NCBI GenBank assembly: GCA_938009735.1 | Contig: CALLIG010000253.1 | Location: 1 to 53,936 of the forward strand | Reading direction: 5' to 3' | From: an uncultured Flavobacteriaceae bacterium | GTDB lineage: Bacteria; Bacteroidota; Bacteroidia; Flavobacteriales; Flavobacteriaceae | Length of the DNA stretch: 53,936 nucleotides | In this document: piece by piece, positions 25,624-35,640 of the stretch | Position numbering within the stretch: position 1 is the first letter of the stretch | Layout: each line of letters starts with the position of its first letter | Made by a program: the position numbers and the translations under genes | Notes under the pieces: model-generated | Told to the model about the DNA's origin: nothing | The model's input: only the letters and a program-made list of their open reading frames with translations | The model's database searches: none

Positions 25624-26835
25624 CTACATTTCTAGAGCCTTCTTTACATTATTGTTCATTAGTAATTCTTCAGGATTTTCTAACGCTTCTTTAACAGCAA
25701 CTAAGAAACCAACTGATTCTTTACCATCAATAATTCTGTGATCATAAGACAATGCAACAAACATAATTGGTGCAATTACTACCTGACCGTCTTTTGCGAT
25801 TGGTCGCTCTACAATATTATGCATTCCTAAAATTGCACTTTGAGGTGGGTTAATTATAGGTGTCGATAACATTGAACCAAACACTCCACCATTAGTTATA
25901 GTGAAAGTTCCTCCAGTCATTTCATCAACGGTAATCTCCCCTTCTCTCGCACGAATAGCCAAACGTTTTACTTCAGATTCTACACCTCTAAATGTTAGGT
26001 TCTCAGCATTACGAATCACAGGAACCATTAATCCCTTAGGACCAGATACTGCAATACTTATATCACAAAAATCATACGACAACATTTCTTTACCATCAAT
26101 CATTGAATTTACTGACGGGTACATTTCTAATGCACGAACTACAGCTAAAGTGAAGAAGGACATAAAGCCTAAGCCTACGCCGTGTTTCTCTTTAAAATCA
26201 ACTTTGAATTGTTTTCGCAATTCAAAAATAGGAGACATATCAACCTCGTTGAACGTAGTCAACATTGCCGTTTCATTCTTCACAGAAACTAAACGCTCTG
26301 CCACCTTACGACGTAACATAGATAATTTAGAACGAGACTCTCCTCTAGTTCCACCCGTAGTTGCTGTACCCATTGAAGGGTTTGCTTTCACAGCGTCATC
26401 TTTTGTTATTCTACCATCTCGTCCTGTACCTTTTACAGCGCTAGAATCAATTCCTTTTTCATCCAATATTTTCTTTGCCGCTGGTGAAGCTGTACCAGTA
26501 GCATAGCTTTCTTTAACTGGCGCCGCTACTTTTTTCTCTTCTACTTTTGGAGCAATTTTTACCTCTTCTTTCTTTGGAGCATCACCGTCAGGTTTAGCCG
26601 CACTTGTATCTATCAAACAAACAACAGCACCTACCTCAACAGCATCACCAACTTCTGCTTTCAAAGAGATAATTCCTGCTTGTTCTGCGGGAAGCTCTAA
26701 AGTTGCTTTATCAGAATCAACTTCAGCAATCGCTTGGTCTTTTTCTACATAATCACCATCTTCAACCAACCATTCTGCTATCTCTACTTCGGTTATGGAC
26801 TCCCCCGGTGAGGGAACTTTCATTTCTAAAATCAT
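25624..26835 (-). CDS. sucB: Dihydrolipoyllysine succinyltransferase (2-oxoglutarate dehydrogenase E2)
   Basis: 403 residues. The lipoyl domain (1-75) carries the lipoylated Lys 43 in [11 protein letters not shown] Lys/Pro/Ala-rich linker follows, then the E3-binding domain ([31 protein letters not shown], about 123-155), then the catalytic domain with [10 protein letters not shown] (His 366, Asp 370). It transfers the succinyl group to CoA in the citric acid cycle. It lies 21 bases downstream of sucA on the same strand. Confidence 0.97.
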   Translation of the reverse strand: MILEMKVPSPGESITEVEIAEWLVEDGDYVEKDQAIAEVDSDKATLELPAEQAGIISLKAEVGDAVEVGAVVCLIDTSAAKPDGDAPKKEEVKIAPKVEEKKVAAPVKESYATGTASPAAKKILDEKGIDSSAVKGTGRDGRITKDDAVKANPSMGTATTGGTRGESRSKLSMLRRKVAERLVSVKNETAMLTTFNEVDMSPIFELRKQFKVDFKEKHGVGLGFMSFFTLAVVRALEMYPSVNSMIDGKEMLSYDFCDISIAVSGPKGLMVPVIRNAENLTFRGVESEVKRLAIRAREGEITVDEMTGGTFTITNGGVFGSMLSTPIINPPQSAILGMHNIVERPIAKDGQVVIAPIMFVALSYDHRIIDGKESVGFLVAVKEALENPEELLMNNNVKKALEM

Positions 26836-26856
26836 AGTACTATATAATTAGTTGTA

Positions 26857-29637
26857 TTATTTTTTTGTTGTGGGTCGCGTCATATTATCTTTTGACTTGT
26901 CAAAAACGTATTCAATAATTTGCTGATGGCGTTTTTTAGATCGTACTGCGCTACCTGCAGCTGGTGATGCATAAAAACGTCTTGAAGCAACTCTAAAATT
27001 CCTAGCTCCTTCAAAGTGCATCAAGAAATGACTCCAAGCACCCATGTTTCTTGGTTCTTCTTGTGCCCAAACAATATCATCAGCGTTCCTATACTTATTG
27101 ATAACTTCATTCATTTGATCTGCTGGGACAGGAAACAATTGCTCTATTCTCACTAAAGCAATATCATCGCGTTTCTTTTCATCCTGAGCAGCCAATAAAT
27201 CGTAATAAAACTTACCTGTACAGAACACCAAGGTTTTTACTTTTTTGACAACTGCATCAACATCATCAATTACTTCTTGAAAACCTCCTGTAGCTAAATC
27301 GCTTACTGTAGAAACAGCCTTCGGGTGCCTCAACAAACTCTTCGGAGTAAATACAATTAATGGTTTTCTAAAATTAGACTTCATTTGACGACGTAACAAA
27401 TGAAACATATTCGCTGGTGTAGAAACATCTGCTATATACATATTGTCTCTTGCACAAAGCTGTAAATAACGTTCCATTCGTGCTGAAGAATGTTCCGCTC
27501 CTTGAAACTCATAACCGTGCGGCAATAACATTACCAATCCGTTTTGCAATTTCCATTTGTCTTCTGCTGCAGAAATATATTGATCAATCATGATCTGAGC
27601 ACCATTACTGAAATCTCCGAATTGAGCCTCCCAAATGGTTAGCGTATTCGGACTAGCCATAGCATATCCGTAGTCAAAACCAACAACACCATATTCAGAT
27701 AACAGCGAATTGTAAATTTGAAAGTCTCCTTGGGTATCAGAAAGGTGATTTAAAAGCAAAACTTCTTCTTCGCTCTCCTCCACTTTCATTACGGCATGCC
27801 GATGTGAAAAAGTCCCTCTTTCAACATCTTGACCTGAAATTCGAACGCCGAAACCTTCTTCTAATAAAGAACCATAAGCTAGCAATTCGCCCATAGCCCA
27901 ATCAAGTTTATCAGTTTCAAAGAACATTTTCTTACGATCATTGATCAATCGCTCTACTTTTCTTAAAAACTTTTTATCTTTTGGTAGCTCTGTAATAGTC
28001 TTCGCTATCGCAGACAATTTTTTCTTTGAAAACTTGGTATCAACAGCATCCATCATTTCCCATTCTCTAGCATTATCGAAGCCTTTCCATGCTTCTGCCA
28101 TAAATGGAGTAATTACTGTTTTATCTTCTTTTCTTGAATCTTCTAGCTCTTCCTCTAGTGAATCTTTGTATTCTTTCTCTAATTGCTTCACGTAGGTATC
28201 ACCAATAACACCTTCTGCAATTAATTTTGCAGCATATATATCCCGTGGGTTTAAATGCTTAGAAATTGCCTTATATAATTTAGGTTGTGTAAAACGGGGC
28301 TCATCACCTTCGTTATGTCCGTATTTACGATATCCTAATAAATCTAAGAACACATCTCTATTGAATCGCATTCTATATTCCAATGCAAAAATCGAAGCAT
28401 GAACTACAGCTTCTGCATCATCGGCATTCACATGCAATACAGGACTGAGTGTTACCTTACCTACATCAGTACAATAGGTAGATGATCTTGCATCTAAATA
28501 ATTGGTAGTAAATCCGATTTGATTGTTTACTACGATATGTATAGTGCCATTTGTTTTGTAACCATCAAGTGTTGCCATTTGCACCACTTCATAAATCAAA
28601 CCTTGACCTGCGATTGCTGCATCACCATGCACTACAATAGGAAGTACTTTTGAAAAATCATCAGCGTAATCAGCATCTTGCTTTGCTCTTGCAATACCTT
28701 CAACCACGGCGCCAACAGTTTCTAAGTGCGATGGGTTTGGAGCAATATTCATGGTAATCTTGTTACCATTATCTGACTTGCGATCAGAAGTCCACCCTAA
28801 GTGATACTTCACATCGCCATCAAAAATTTCTTGCTCGTAATCTTTACCATCAAACTCGCTAAAAATATCTTTAGCAGCTTTTCCGAATATATTGGTCAAG
28901 ACATTCAATCTACCTCTATGGGCCATACCCATAACGAATTGCTCAACACCCATTTCTGCAGCACGCTCCACTATAGCGTCTAAACCAGGAATCAGCGATT
29001 CGTTACCTTCAAGTGAAAATCTTTTTTGTCCAACATATTTTGTATGTAAAAAGCCTTCAAAAGAAACCGCTTGATTTAATTTTTTTAATATGTGTTTTTT
29101 ACGATTCGCATCGTAATTCGGTTGGTTATCGTTTACGTTAAGCCAATTCTGAATCCATTCAACACGCTCAGGTTTTCTGATGTACATATACTCCACACCA
29201 ATAGCATCACAATATATATTGGTAAGATGCTTGAGAATATTTCTCAATGAACTTGCTCCGAGACCTAAGATTTCACCTGCCGTAAAAACAGTATCTAAAT
29301 CTCCTTCATTCAGTCCGAAAGTTTCAAGATCCAAAGAAGGCAAATACTGTCTACGTGCTCTTACCGGATTAGTTTTGGTAAACAAATGCCCACGACTTCG
29401 GTAGCCATCTATCAATTTGACTACCTGAAACTCTTTCTTTAAAGTCATTGGAACTTCTACAGCTCCATTTTGAGACGAAATATCAAGCTCATCTAGTGAG
29501 CTCTCCATTCCAAAGTCATACCCTTGAAAAAAAGAACGCCAACTAGGCTCAATACTATCAGGACTCGTTAAATACTTGTCGTATAATTCTGCAAAGAAAG
29601 AAGTATGTGCAGCGTTTAAAAAAGAATATTTATCCAT
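26857..29637 (-). CDS. sucA: 2-oxoglutarate dehydrogenase E1 component
   Basis: 926 residues, close to the usual length. It decarboxylates 2-oxoglutarate with thiamine diphosphate. Visible family blocks include the N-terminal YLTSPDSIEPSWRSFFQGYD, then GMAHRGRLNVL, VHGDAAIAGQG, IVVNNQIGFTT and YRKYGHNEGDEPRFTQP. The C-terminal half has FSHRHAV, LLPHGYEFQGAEHSSARMERYL and WAQEEPRNMGAW. It is followed by sucB, and the E3 subunit is not in the window. A TATTTTTG box (complement of 29672-29679) lies 34 bases before the start. Confidence 0.97.
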   Translation of the reverse strand: MDKYSFLNAAHTSFFAELYDKYLTSPDSIEPSWRSFFQGYDFGMESSLDELDISSQNGAVEVPMTLKKEFQVVKLIDGYRSRGHLFTKTNPVRARRQYLPSLDLETFGLNEGDLDTVFTAGEILGLGASSLRNILKHLTNIYCDAIGVEYMYIRKPERVEWIQNWLNVNDNQPNYDANRKKHILKKLNQAVSFEGFLHTKYVGQKRFSLEGNESLIPGLDAIVERAAEMGVEQFVMGMAHRGRLNVLTNIFGKAAKDIFSEFDGKDYEQEIFDGDVKYHLGWTSDRKSDNGNKITMNIAPNPSHLETVGAVVEGIARAKQDADYADDFSKVLPIVVHGDAAIAGQGLIYEVVQMATLDGYKTNGTIHIVVNNQIGFTTNYLDARSSTYCTDVGKVTLSPVLHVNADDAEAVVHASIFALEYRMRFNRDVFLDLLGYRKYGHNEGDEPRFTQPKLYKAISKHLNPRDIYAAKLIAEGVIGDTYVKQLEKEYKDSLEEELEDSRKEDKTVITPFMAEAWKGFDNAREWEMMDAVDTKFSKKKLSAIAKTITELPKDKKFLRKVERLINDRKKMFFETDKLDWAMGELLAYGSLLEEGFGVRISGQDVERGTFSHRHAVMKVEESEEEVLLLNHLSDTQGDFQIYNSLLSEYGVVGFDYGYAMASPNTLTIWEAQFGDFSNGAQIMIDQYISAAEDKWKLQNGLVMLLPHGYEFQGAEHSSARMERYLQLCARDNMYIADVSTPANMFHLLRRQMKSNFRKPLIVFTPKSLLRHPKAVSTVSDLATGGFQEVIDDVDAVVKKVKTLVFCTGKFYYDLLAAQDEKKRDDIALVRIEQLFPVPADQMNEVINKYRNADDIVWAQEEPRNMGAWSHFLMHFEGARNFRVASRRFYASPAAGSAVRSKKRHQQIIEYVFDKSKDNMTRPTTKK

Positions 29638-29738
29638 AAAAAATTTCTCTGTACTTGGAATAAATTTGTATCAAAAATACGACTTTTACCATTTCTAGGT
29701 GTATCTTGGGATGTATTATCCAGTAAAAAAGCAGTTAT

Positions 29739-30272
29739 ATGTACAAAATAGTTCCCTTAGGATTAAAAAATCTGTTTTTAGGTATTTTATTTTTCTTCGG
29801 ATGCCTATTCTGTTTCGCGCAAAACCCAGCACAAAAAAGTGATTTTTGGAATAAAGTTCGTCTTGGCGGAGGAATTGGTCTTGGTTTTTCTAATGGAGGT
29901 TTCAACGGAAGCATATCACCAAGTGCTATTTATCAATTCAATGACTACGTCGCTGCAGGAATTGGAGCAAACGTAAACTTCTATAAATTTGAAGATCAAA
30001 AATTTTGGGCATATGGTCCAAGCGCAATTGTTCTGGCAAACCCTATTCCACAAATTCAGATTTCAGGTGAATTCGAACAACTTAGAGTGAACAGTTCTTT
30101 TAGGAGCATAGGTGGCACGGTAGAAAATGACTTTTGGTCGCCTGCATTATTTTTAGGTGTTGGTTATAGAACTCAATTTGCCACCGTCGGCATTAGATAC
30201 AATGTGCTTTATGACTCTGGTGAAAGTATTTACCTAAATGCTTGGACGCCTTTTGTCCGTGTTTATTTCTGA
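29739..30272 (+). CDS. Outer-membrane beta-barrel protein
   Basis: 177 residues. A signal peptide (NLFLGILFFFGCLFCFAQ) is followed by barrel strands such as VRLGGGIGLGFSNGGFNGSISPSAIYQF, YVAAGIGANVNFYKF, PAIFLGVGYRTQ-like and a final aromatic strand NAWTPFVRVYF. There is no catalytic motif. Homologues beside sucA are sometimes named alpha-ketoglutarate decarboxylase, which I take to be a naming error carried from the neighbour. It is divergent from sucA and ends 3 bases from the convergent gene at 30276. Confidence 0.75.
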   Translation: MYKIVPLGLKNLFLGILFFFGCLFCFAQNPAQKSDFWNKVRLGGGIGLGFSNGGFNGSISPSAIYQFNDYVAAGIGANVNFYKFEDQKFWAYGPSAIVLANPIPQIQISGEFEQLRVNSSFRSIGGTVENDFWSPALFLGVGYRTQFATVGIRYNVLYDSGESIYLNAWTPFVRVYF

Positions 30273-30275
30273 TAC

Positions 30276-30632
30276 TTAAGAATACTTCGCCTTCAACCGA
30301 ACCTTTTGTAATTCTCTTTGTAATACCAGATAAGTAACTTGCTCGGCAACTTCAACAACATCAGTAACTCGTATTTCTTTGAACACCTTTTCAGGCACAT
30401 CAATTACATATAACAGATTGAGATAATCGGTGAATTTTTCTAAAATAAGTCGATAAATTTTTTCGTGCAGTACCGTTTTTAGTTCGCTAAATGCTATTGT
30501 TGGAGAAAAAGTGTCAATATCTATATTCGCAAGGGCGAAATCTTTTTGTATTTGAGTTACCAGCTTTTCATATAGACCCTCATCTTTGGCTTGTTCTAGT
30601 AATGAAATACTTTCTGTGAAATCTAAAGCCAT
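30276..30632 (-). CDS. Conserved small helical protein of unknown function
   Basis: 118 residues, mainly alpha-helical by composition, without signal peptide, membrane span or cysteine motif. Acidic N-terminus (MALDFTESISLLEQAKDEGLYEKLVTQIQKDF) and a basic C-terminus (LQKVRLKAKYS). I do not recognise the family. It lies 51 bases after the amidohydrolase gene, in the same direction. Confidence 0.65.
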   Translation of the reverse strand: MALDFTESISLLEQAKDEGLYEKLVTQIQKDFALANIDIDTFSPTIAFSELKTVLHEKIYRLILEKFTDYLNLLYVIDVPEKVFKEIRVTDVVEVAEQVTYLVLQRELQKVRLKAKYS

Positions 30633-30683
30633 ATCATGTAGGTTGCGAAATGCAATTGTAAATTTTTCATTGGATAACGAATG

Positions 30684-31958
30684 CTAATTTTTATAAACAA
30701 CGCCGTCTTTCATGACAAAAGCAACCTGTTCTAATATTTTCGCATCCTTTGTAGGGTTGCCATCCACGGCTATGATATCAGCTAGGAAACCTTCTTTCAA
30801 TTGACCGAGCTCCGTCTCCATTCCTAGAAGTTTTGCGTTAGTAATTGTAGCGGCTTTCAAAGACTCTTTTAAAGGAATTCCTGCTTCCAACAAATAGCCA
30901 AATTCAATCCCGTTCAGCCCATGAGGAAAAACACCCGCATCGGTTCCAAAACCCATTGGTACTCCTTTTTTATATGCCCTAGCCATTGTTGCTTGATGCT
31001 TCGGTCCAATTTCTAAAGCTTTTCTAGCAATAACAGGAGGAAAAAAACCAGGCTGTTTTGCTTTTTCTGCTACTTGCTTTCCTGCGCTAATAGTGGGAAT
31101 CAAATAACAATTATGCTTTACCATCAAATCCATGGTGGCTTCACTCATAAACGAACCATGTTCTATAGTATTTACACCTCCCAGTACTGCTAATTTCATG
31201 CCTTCATCACCATGCGCATGAGCAGCTACTGACATTCCGTAATTCTTAGCAGTACTTGTAATAGACTGAATTTCTTCTAAAGTAAATTGTGGGTTATGTC
31301 CGCTTTTCGCAAGACTCAACACACCGCCAGTTGCAGTAATTTTAATCACATCGGCTCCATTCTTATAACGTTGACGGACTGCTTTTTTGCCATCCGCAAC
31401 TGAATTCACAACCCCTTCTTTTGGACCCGGATCACCCATGTAATCTTTCTTCATTCCGTTTGTTGGGTCTGCATGCCCACCAGTTGTTGCTAATGCTTTT
31501 CCTGAAGTGAAAATTCTTGGCCCTTGAACATATCCTTTGTTCACAGCATTGCGCAAAGCAATATTAACCCCAGAACCACCTAAATCTCTAACTGTAGTAA
31601 AACCCGCCATTAATGTAGCCTTCGCATGTGCAGATGATTCAAAAGCCACATCAGCTTCGTTGTTGGTAAATCTTTTAATATATACCTGAGGGTTAAATTC
31701 AGATTCTAAATGCACGTGCATATCAATAAAACCAGGCAATACCGTTTTATTTTTCAAATCAATCACCGTATCGGCATTTGTACCAGCGATGTATCCTTTT
31801 TGAATACTTTTTATTTTATTTCCTGAAACCACTATGGTCATTTCAGTTTTAGACTTTCCCGTTTCTGTATCTATTACAGAGCCACATTGTAAATAGGTGT
31901 CTTGAGCAGAAATAATTGCTACAGCAAAGAATGCGATAAAAAGGATAATTTTTTTCAT
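30684..31958 (-). CDS. Secreted amidohydrolase (metal-dependent, imidazolonepropionase/prolidase-like)
   Basis: 424 residues with a signal peptide (IILFIAFFAVAIISAQ). The amidohydrolase barrel is shown by DMHVHLE (His 81, His 83), KITATGGVLSLAKSG (carboxylated-Lys position), AAHAHGDEGMKLAV, NTIEHGSFMS and the Asp in GFGTDAGVFPHGLN. A small beta domain is formed by both ends (IDLKNKTVLPGFID and GFLADIIAVDGNP). Relatives cleave Xaa-Pro or cyclic amides in the periplasm; the exact substrate is open. It is behind galE but separated from it by a strong terminator. Confidence 0.9.
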   Translation of the reverse strand: MKKIILFIAFFAVAIISAQDTYLQCGSVIDTETGKSKTEMTIVVSGNKIKSIQKGYIAGTNADTVIDLKNKTVLPGFIDMHVHLESEFNPQVYIKRFTNNEADVAFESSAHAKATLMAGFTTVRDLGGSGVNIALRNAVNKGYVQGPRIFTSGKALATTGGHADPTNGMKKDYMGDPGPKEGVVNSVADGKKAVRQRYKNGADVIKITATGGVLSLAKSGHNPQFTLEEIQSITSTAKNYGMSVAAHAHGDEGMKLAVLGGVNTIEHGSFMSEATMDLMVKHNCYLIPTISAGKQVAEKAKQPGFFPPVIARKALEIGPKHQATMARAYKKGVPMGFGTDAGVFPHGLNGIEFGYLLEAGIPLKESLKAATITNAKLLGMETELGQLKEGFLADIIAVDGNPTKDAKILEQVAFVMKDGVVYKN

Positions 31959-31975
31959 TGGTTGAATATTTTTTT

Positions 31976-32022
31976 AATCAAAAATGCCATGAAATATACA
32001 ATATATTTCATGGCATTTTTGA
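31976..32022 (-). terminator. Terminator after galE
   Basis: AAAATGCCATGAAATAT (31981-31997) pairs with ATATTTCATGGCATTTT at about 32002-32018. On the minus strand a T-rich tract follows. It lies 23 bases past the galE stop and just before the amidohydrolase start. Confidence 0.85.
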
Positions 32023-32044
32023 TTTTGTTCGATGATTAGCTTCG

Positions 32045-33061
32045 CTACTTCCGTATTTTCTGTTCCCACTCCCATGCTGACTTCATGGCTTGATCGAGAT
32101 TATACTCTGATTTCCAACCTAGAACAGTATTTGCTTTAGTAGTATCAGCATAAGCAGATGTAATATCACCAGCTCTTCGAGCTACTATCTTATAATTCAA
32201 TTTTTCGCCAGACACCTTCTCAAAGCTTTGAATCACTTCAAGAACACTACTACCGGTACCGGTACCAACATTAAAAACCTCGTAATTGTCGTCATTTTTA
32301 CTTTCCAACAAACGCTTTAAAGCAATCACATGTGCTTTTGCTAAATCTACAACGTAAATATAATCACGGACTGCAGTTCCATCTAGCGTTGGATAATCAT
32401 CGCCAAAAACAGATAACTCAGCTCTCATTCCCATTCCTGTTTGGGTGATAAAAGGCACTAAATTTTGTGGAACTCCAGTTGGTAATTCTCCAATTTCAAT
32501 AGAAGGGTGAGCACCCATTGGATTAAAATATCGCAACGCAATTGCATTCAATGATGGAGTCACTTTACATGTATCAGCAATAATCTCCTCCCCCATTTGC
32601 TTGGTGTTACCATATGGCGACTCTGCCACTTTCACCGGTGCATTTTCTGTAATCGGCATCTCATCGGCTTGACCGTAAACAGTACAAGATGAGCTAAAAA
32701 TAAAACTAGCCTTGTTTTTTTGAGCGAGCTCTTTTAATATATAAACAAGCGTACCAATATTGTTTTCATAATAAAGTAATGGCTCTTCAACACTTTCACC
32801 CACGGCTTTTGACGCAGCAAAATGAATCACGCCTTGAACATCTTGATGTCTCTTGAAGAAATCTTCGACTTTATCTTTCTCTTTTAAATCAATTTTCTCG
32901 TAAAGTGGTGTTTGACCAGTTATTGTAGTAATTCCGTCTAAAACATCCTCAGAAGAATTAGAACAATCATCAATAATTATTACTTCAAAACCTTCATTTT
33001 GAAGTTCAACAACGGTATGCGATCCTATAAAACCTAAACCTCCTGTAACGAGAATCTTCAT
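32045..33061 (-). CDS. galE: UDP-glucose 4-epimerase
   Basis: Interconverts UDP-glucose and UDP-galactose for surface glycans. 338 residues with the extended SDR layout: NAD-binding GGLGFIGSHT at 7-16, the catalytic Ser/Thr region FSSSCTVYG (122-130), the YxxxK pair Tyr 150/Lys 154 in SPYGNTK, and LRYFNPMGAHPS. VFNVGTGTGSSVLEVI is the C-terminal substrate-domain block. The DegT aminotransferase gene lies 53 bases upstream, and waaA is divergent, so this is a small glycan-precursor cluster. Confidence 0.95.
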   Translation of the reverse strand: MKILVTGGLGFIGSHTVVELQNEGFEVIIIDDCSNSSEDVLDGITTITGQTPLYEKIDLKEKDKVEDFFKRHQDVQGVIHFAASKAVGESVEEPLLYYENNIGTLVYILKELAQKNKASFIFSSSCTVYGQADEMPITENAPVKVAESPYGNTKQMGEEIIADTCKVTPSLNAIALRYFNPMGAHPSIEIGELPTGVPQNLVPFITQTGMGMRAELSVFGDDYPTLDGTAVRDYIYVVDLAKAHVIALKRLLESKNDDNYEVFNVGTGTGSSVLEVIQSFEKVSGEKLNYKIVARRAGDITSAYADTTKANTVLGWKSEYNLDQAMKSAWEWEQKIRK

Positions 33062-33114
33062 ATATATATTCTTTATTTTTTATGTCTTAACGGTAAAAAT
33101 ACCCAAATGTCTAT

Positions 33115-34269
33115 TTAACTATTAACATATTCGAGGACGGTAGTAGTTATATAGTTAATCTGTTCATCATCTAATTCGGTATGCATTGGCAAGGAAATAA
33201 CTTCTTTCACTAACTGGTTAGTAATAGGAAAATCTTCTTCTTTATATCTATCATCAACATATGCCTTTTGATTGTGCAATGGAATTGGATAATACACCCC
33301 ACATGGGATTCCTTTCTCACCTAAATGCTCTGCCAAACCATCTCGTTTACCGTTGGTAATCTTTAAAGTGTATTGATGAAAAACATGGCAATCACAAGTA
33401 TCACATATTCCAGCACAGCCATTTACAGTTACTGGAACCGCAATATGCTCTTGACCTTCAAAAGATTTTGAATACTTGCGAGCTGCTGCTCTTCTAGCAT
33501 TACAATAACTATCTAACTTAGGCAGCTTTGCTCTCAAAACTGCAGCCTGAATAGAATCTAATCGAGAATTCACGCCAACAACATCATGGTGATATCGAAT
33601 ATACATTCCGTGATTTACGATGCCTCTAATCTTATGTGCCAAATCATCATCATTAGTGAAAATAGCACCCCCATCTCCATAGCATCCTAAGTTTTTAGAA
33701 GGGAAAAAAGACGTAGAACCTACCTCGCCTATGGTACCTGCTTTTTGTTTTCTACCATCTTTAAAAGTATAATCTGCACCAATTGCTTGAGCGTTATCTT
33801 CTATGATAAAAATATTATGCTTTTTTCCAATCTCTAAAAGCGCATCCATATTCGCGCATTGTCCGAATAAATGTACGGGCACAATCGCTTTGGTTTTTGA
33901 AGTAATCGCTTTTTCAATTGCTGCAATATCAATGTTAAATGTATCAGGTTCTACATCTACCAATACTGGTGTCAATTGCAATAAGGCTATCACCTCAACT
34001 GTAGCTGCAAAAGTAAAATCAGCAGTAATTACTTCATCGCCTGGTTTTAATCCTAATCCCATCATAGCAATTTGAAGGGCATCGGTTCCATTAGCGCAGG
34101 GTATAACGTGCTTTACACCTAAATAAGATTCTAATTCTTTTTGAAATTCTTTTACTTCTGGCCCATTTATGAAGGCTGAAGTTTCCATAATATTTGAAAT
34201 TGAGCTATTAACTTCTTCCTTAATAGCTTGATATTGACCTCCAAGATCAACCATTTGTATTTTCTTCAT
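33115..34269 (-). CDS. DegT/DnrJ/EryC1-family PLP-dependent sugar aminotransferase
   Basis: 384 residues from the ATG at 34269. A TTG three codons earlier (34278) is possible but less likely. These enzymes transfer an amino group to keto-sugars for surface polysaccharide. Blocks seen: HVIPCANGTDALQIAM, DFTFAATVEVI, IEDNAQAIGA and the PLP-lysine motif SFFPSKNLGCYGDGGA (Lys 192). An unusual four-cysteine cluster, GCAGICDTCDC, occupies about 284-294 just before HVFHQYTL. It is followed by galE. A TATTTTTG -7 box (complement of 34317-34324) lies 48 bases before the start. Confidence 0.92.
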   Translation of the reverse strand: MKKIQMVDLGGQYQAIKEEVNSSISNIMETSAFINGPEVKEFQKELESYLGVKHVIPCANGTDALQIAMMGLGLKPGDEVITADFTFAATVEVIALLQLTPVLVDVEPDTFNIDIAAIEKAITSKTKAIVPVHLFGQCANMDALLEIGKKHNIFIIEDNAQAIGADYTFKDGRKQKAGTIGEVGSTSFFPSKNLGCYGDGGAIFTNDDDLAHKIRGIVNHGMYIRYHHDVVGVNSRLDSIQAAVLRAKLPKLDSYCNARRAAARKYSKSFEGQEHIAVPVTVNGCAGICDTCDCHVFHQYTLKITNGKRDGLAEHLGEKGIPCGVYYPIPLHNQKAYVDDRYKEEDFPITNQLVKEVISLPMHTELDDEQINYITTTVLEYVNS

Positions 34270-34385
34270 GCCTACCAATTAAATTTAAGAATGCATTGCA
34301 CACGTCATTTGCACAACAAAAATACGAAACCACCTGCAATGATTTTATTTGAAAGAAGTGTATTTTCGCTTCAAATATTCCTGAT

Positions 34386-35621
34386 TTGGATTTTATATAT
34401 AATCTGATTGCTCATATTGCTTGGTTCCATTTGAAATTGGCAGCGCTTTTCAGTTCAAAAATGAAACTTTTTGTAAACGGAAGGAAAGATACTTTTGCTA
34501 TTCTGAGTAAATCTATCTCAAAAGAAGATCAGGTTATTTGGATGCATGCTGCTTCGCTGGGTGAGTTTGAACAAGGGCTTCCGATTATTGAAAAATTGAA
34601 AATTGATTTCCCTTCGTATAAAATTCTAGTTACTTTTTTTTCCCCTTCGGGATATGAAGTGAAAAAGAACACTTCGGCTGCTGATGTAGTTACTTATCTT
34701 CCAATTGATACACTTCAAAATGCAAAACAATTTATAGCGCTTACAAACCCTAAGCTAGCCATATTTGTTAAGTATGAGATTTGGCCAAATTACCTGAAAA
34801 TCTTAAAAGAAAAAGAAATACCTACCGTTTTAGTTTCTGCTATTTTCAAAAAAGAACAGGTTTATTTCAAAGGATATGGATCTTACATGCGAAAAGCCTT
34901 AAAAACCTTCACACACATATTTGTACAAAACGAGGGCTCTGAAAAACTGTTAGCTTCCATTCAAATAAAAAATACAACAGTATGTGGCGATACTCGATTA
35001 GATAGAGTCTCTGAAATTTTAGGAAGAGACAACAGCCTTTCGTTTATGAACAACTTCAAAAACGGTAGACCTTGTTTTGTTGCCGGAAGCACATGGCCAG
35101 AAGACGAAGCCATTTTAATAGATTATATAAATAATAGTCCCCGAAATTTAAAATACGTCATTGCCCCACATACTATTAAATCAGAAAAAATACTTGGACT
35201 CGCCGGCTCTATTTTAAAGAAAACTGCCCTGCTTTCAAAGATTGATGCAATTACGATAAACGATTATGAAGTTCTTATCATTGATAATATAGGTATGCTT
35301 ACCAAAATATACAGTTATGCAGATATCGCTTATGTTGGTGGGGGTTTTGCAACGGGACTGCATAACACATTAGAACCAGCAGTCTTTGGAATTCCTGTAA
35401 TTATCGGTCCAAATTACAAAGGCTTCAAAGAGGCTGAAGATCTTGTTCATGAAAAAGGTATTCTTCCAATCGCAGATAATTGGGGTTTTAGCGAACTAAT
35501 GAAAAAGCTACTAGCCCAACCAGAGCTCATCAACCAAACAGGCGAAATTAATGCCTTCTATATCTCTAAAAATAAGGGCGCAAGCATCCAAATCATAGCG
35601 TATCTCCGTACATTATTATAG
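34386..35621 (+). CDS. waaA: 3-deoxy-D-manno-octulosonic acid (Kdo) transferase
   Basis: Adds Kdo to lipid A in the inner-membrane leaflet. 411 residues. The N-terminal anchor (MDFIYNLIAHIAWFHLKLAALFSSK) is followed by two GT-B domains: VIWMHAASLGEFEQGLPIIEKL and LVTFFSPSGYEVKK in the first, CFVAGSTWPEDEAI, IAPHTIKSEK and DIAYVGGGFATGLHNTLEPAVFGIPVIIGPN in the second. The start is TTG. The next in-frame ATG (residue 26) would remove the membrane anchor, so TTG is preferred. The small lipoprotein gene follows after 19 bases. Confidence 0.93.
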   Translation: MDFIYNLIAHIAWFHLKLAALFSSKMKLFVNGRKDTFAILSKSISKEDQVIWMHAASLGEFEQGLPIIEKLKIDFPSYKILVTFFSPSGYEVKKNTSAADVVTYLPIDTLQNAKQFIALTNPKLAIFVKYEIWPNYLKILKEKEIPTVLVSAIFKKEQVYFKGYGSYMRKALKTFTHIFVQNEGSEKLLASIQIKNTTVCGDTRLDRVSEILGRDNSLSFMNNFKNGRPCFVAGSTWPEDEAILIDYINNSPRNLKYVIAPHTIKSEKILGLAGSILKKTALLSKIDAITINDYEVLIIDNIGMLTKIYSYADIAYVGGGFATGLHNTLEPAVFGIPVIIGPNYKGFKEAEDLVHEKGILPIADNWGFSELMKKLLAQPELINQTGEINAFYISKNKGASIQIIAYLRTLL

Positions 35622-35640
35622 CCCTAAATTATGATGTATC

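Noticed and set aside
29739-30272. Name alpha-ketoglutarate decarboxylase for the gene beside sucA
   Set aside because: The sequence is a signal peptide plus beta-barrel with no cofactor or catalytic motif.
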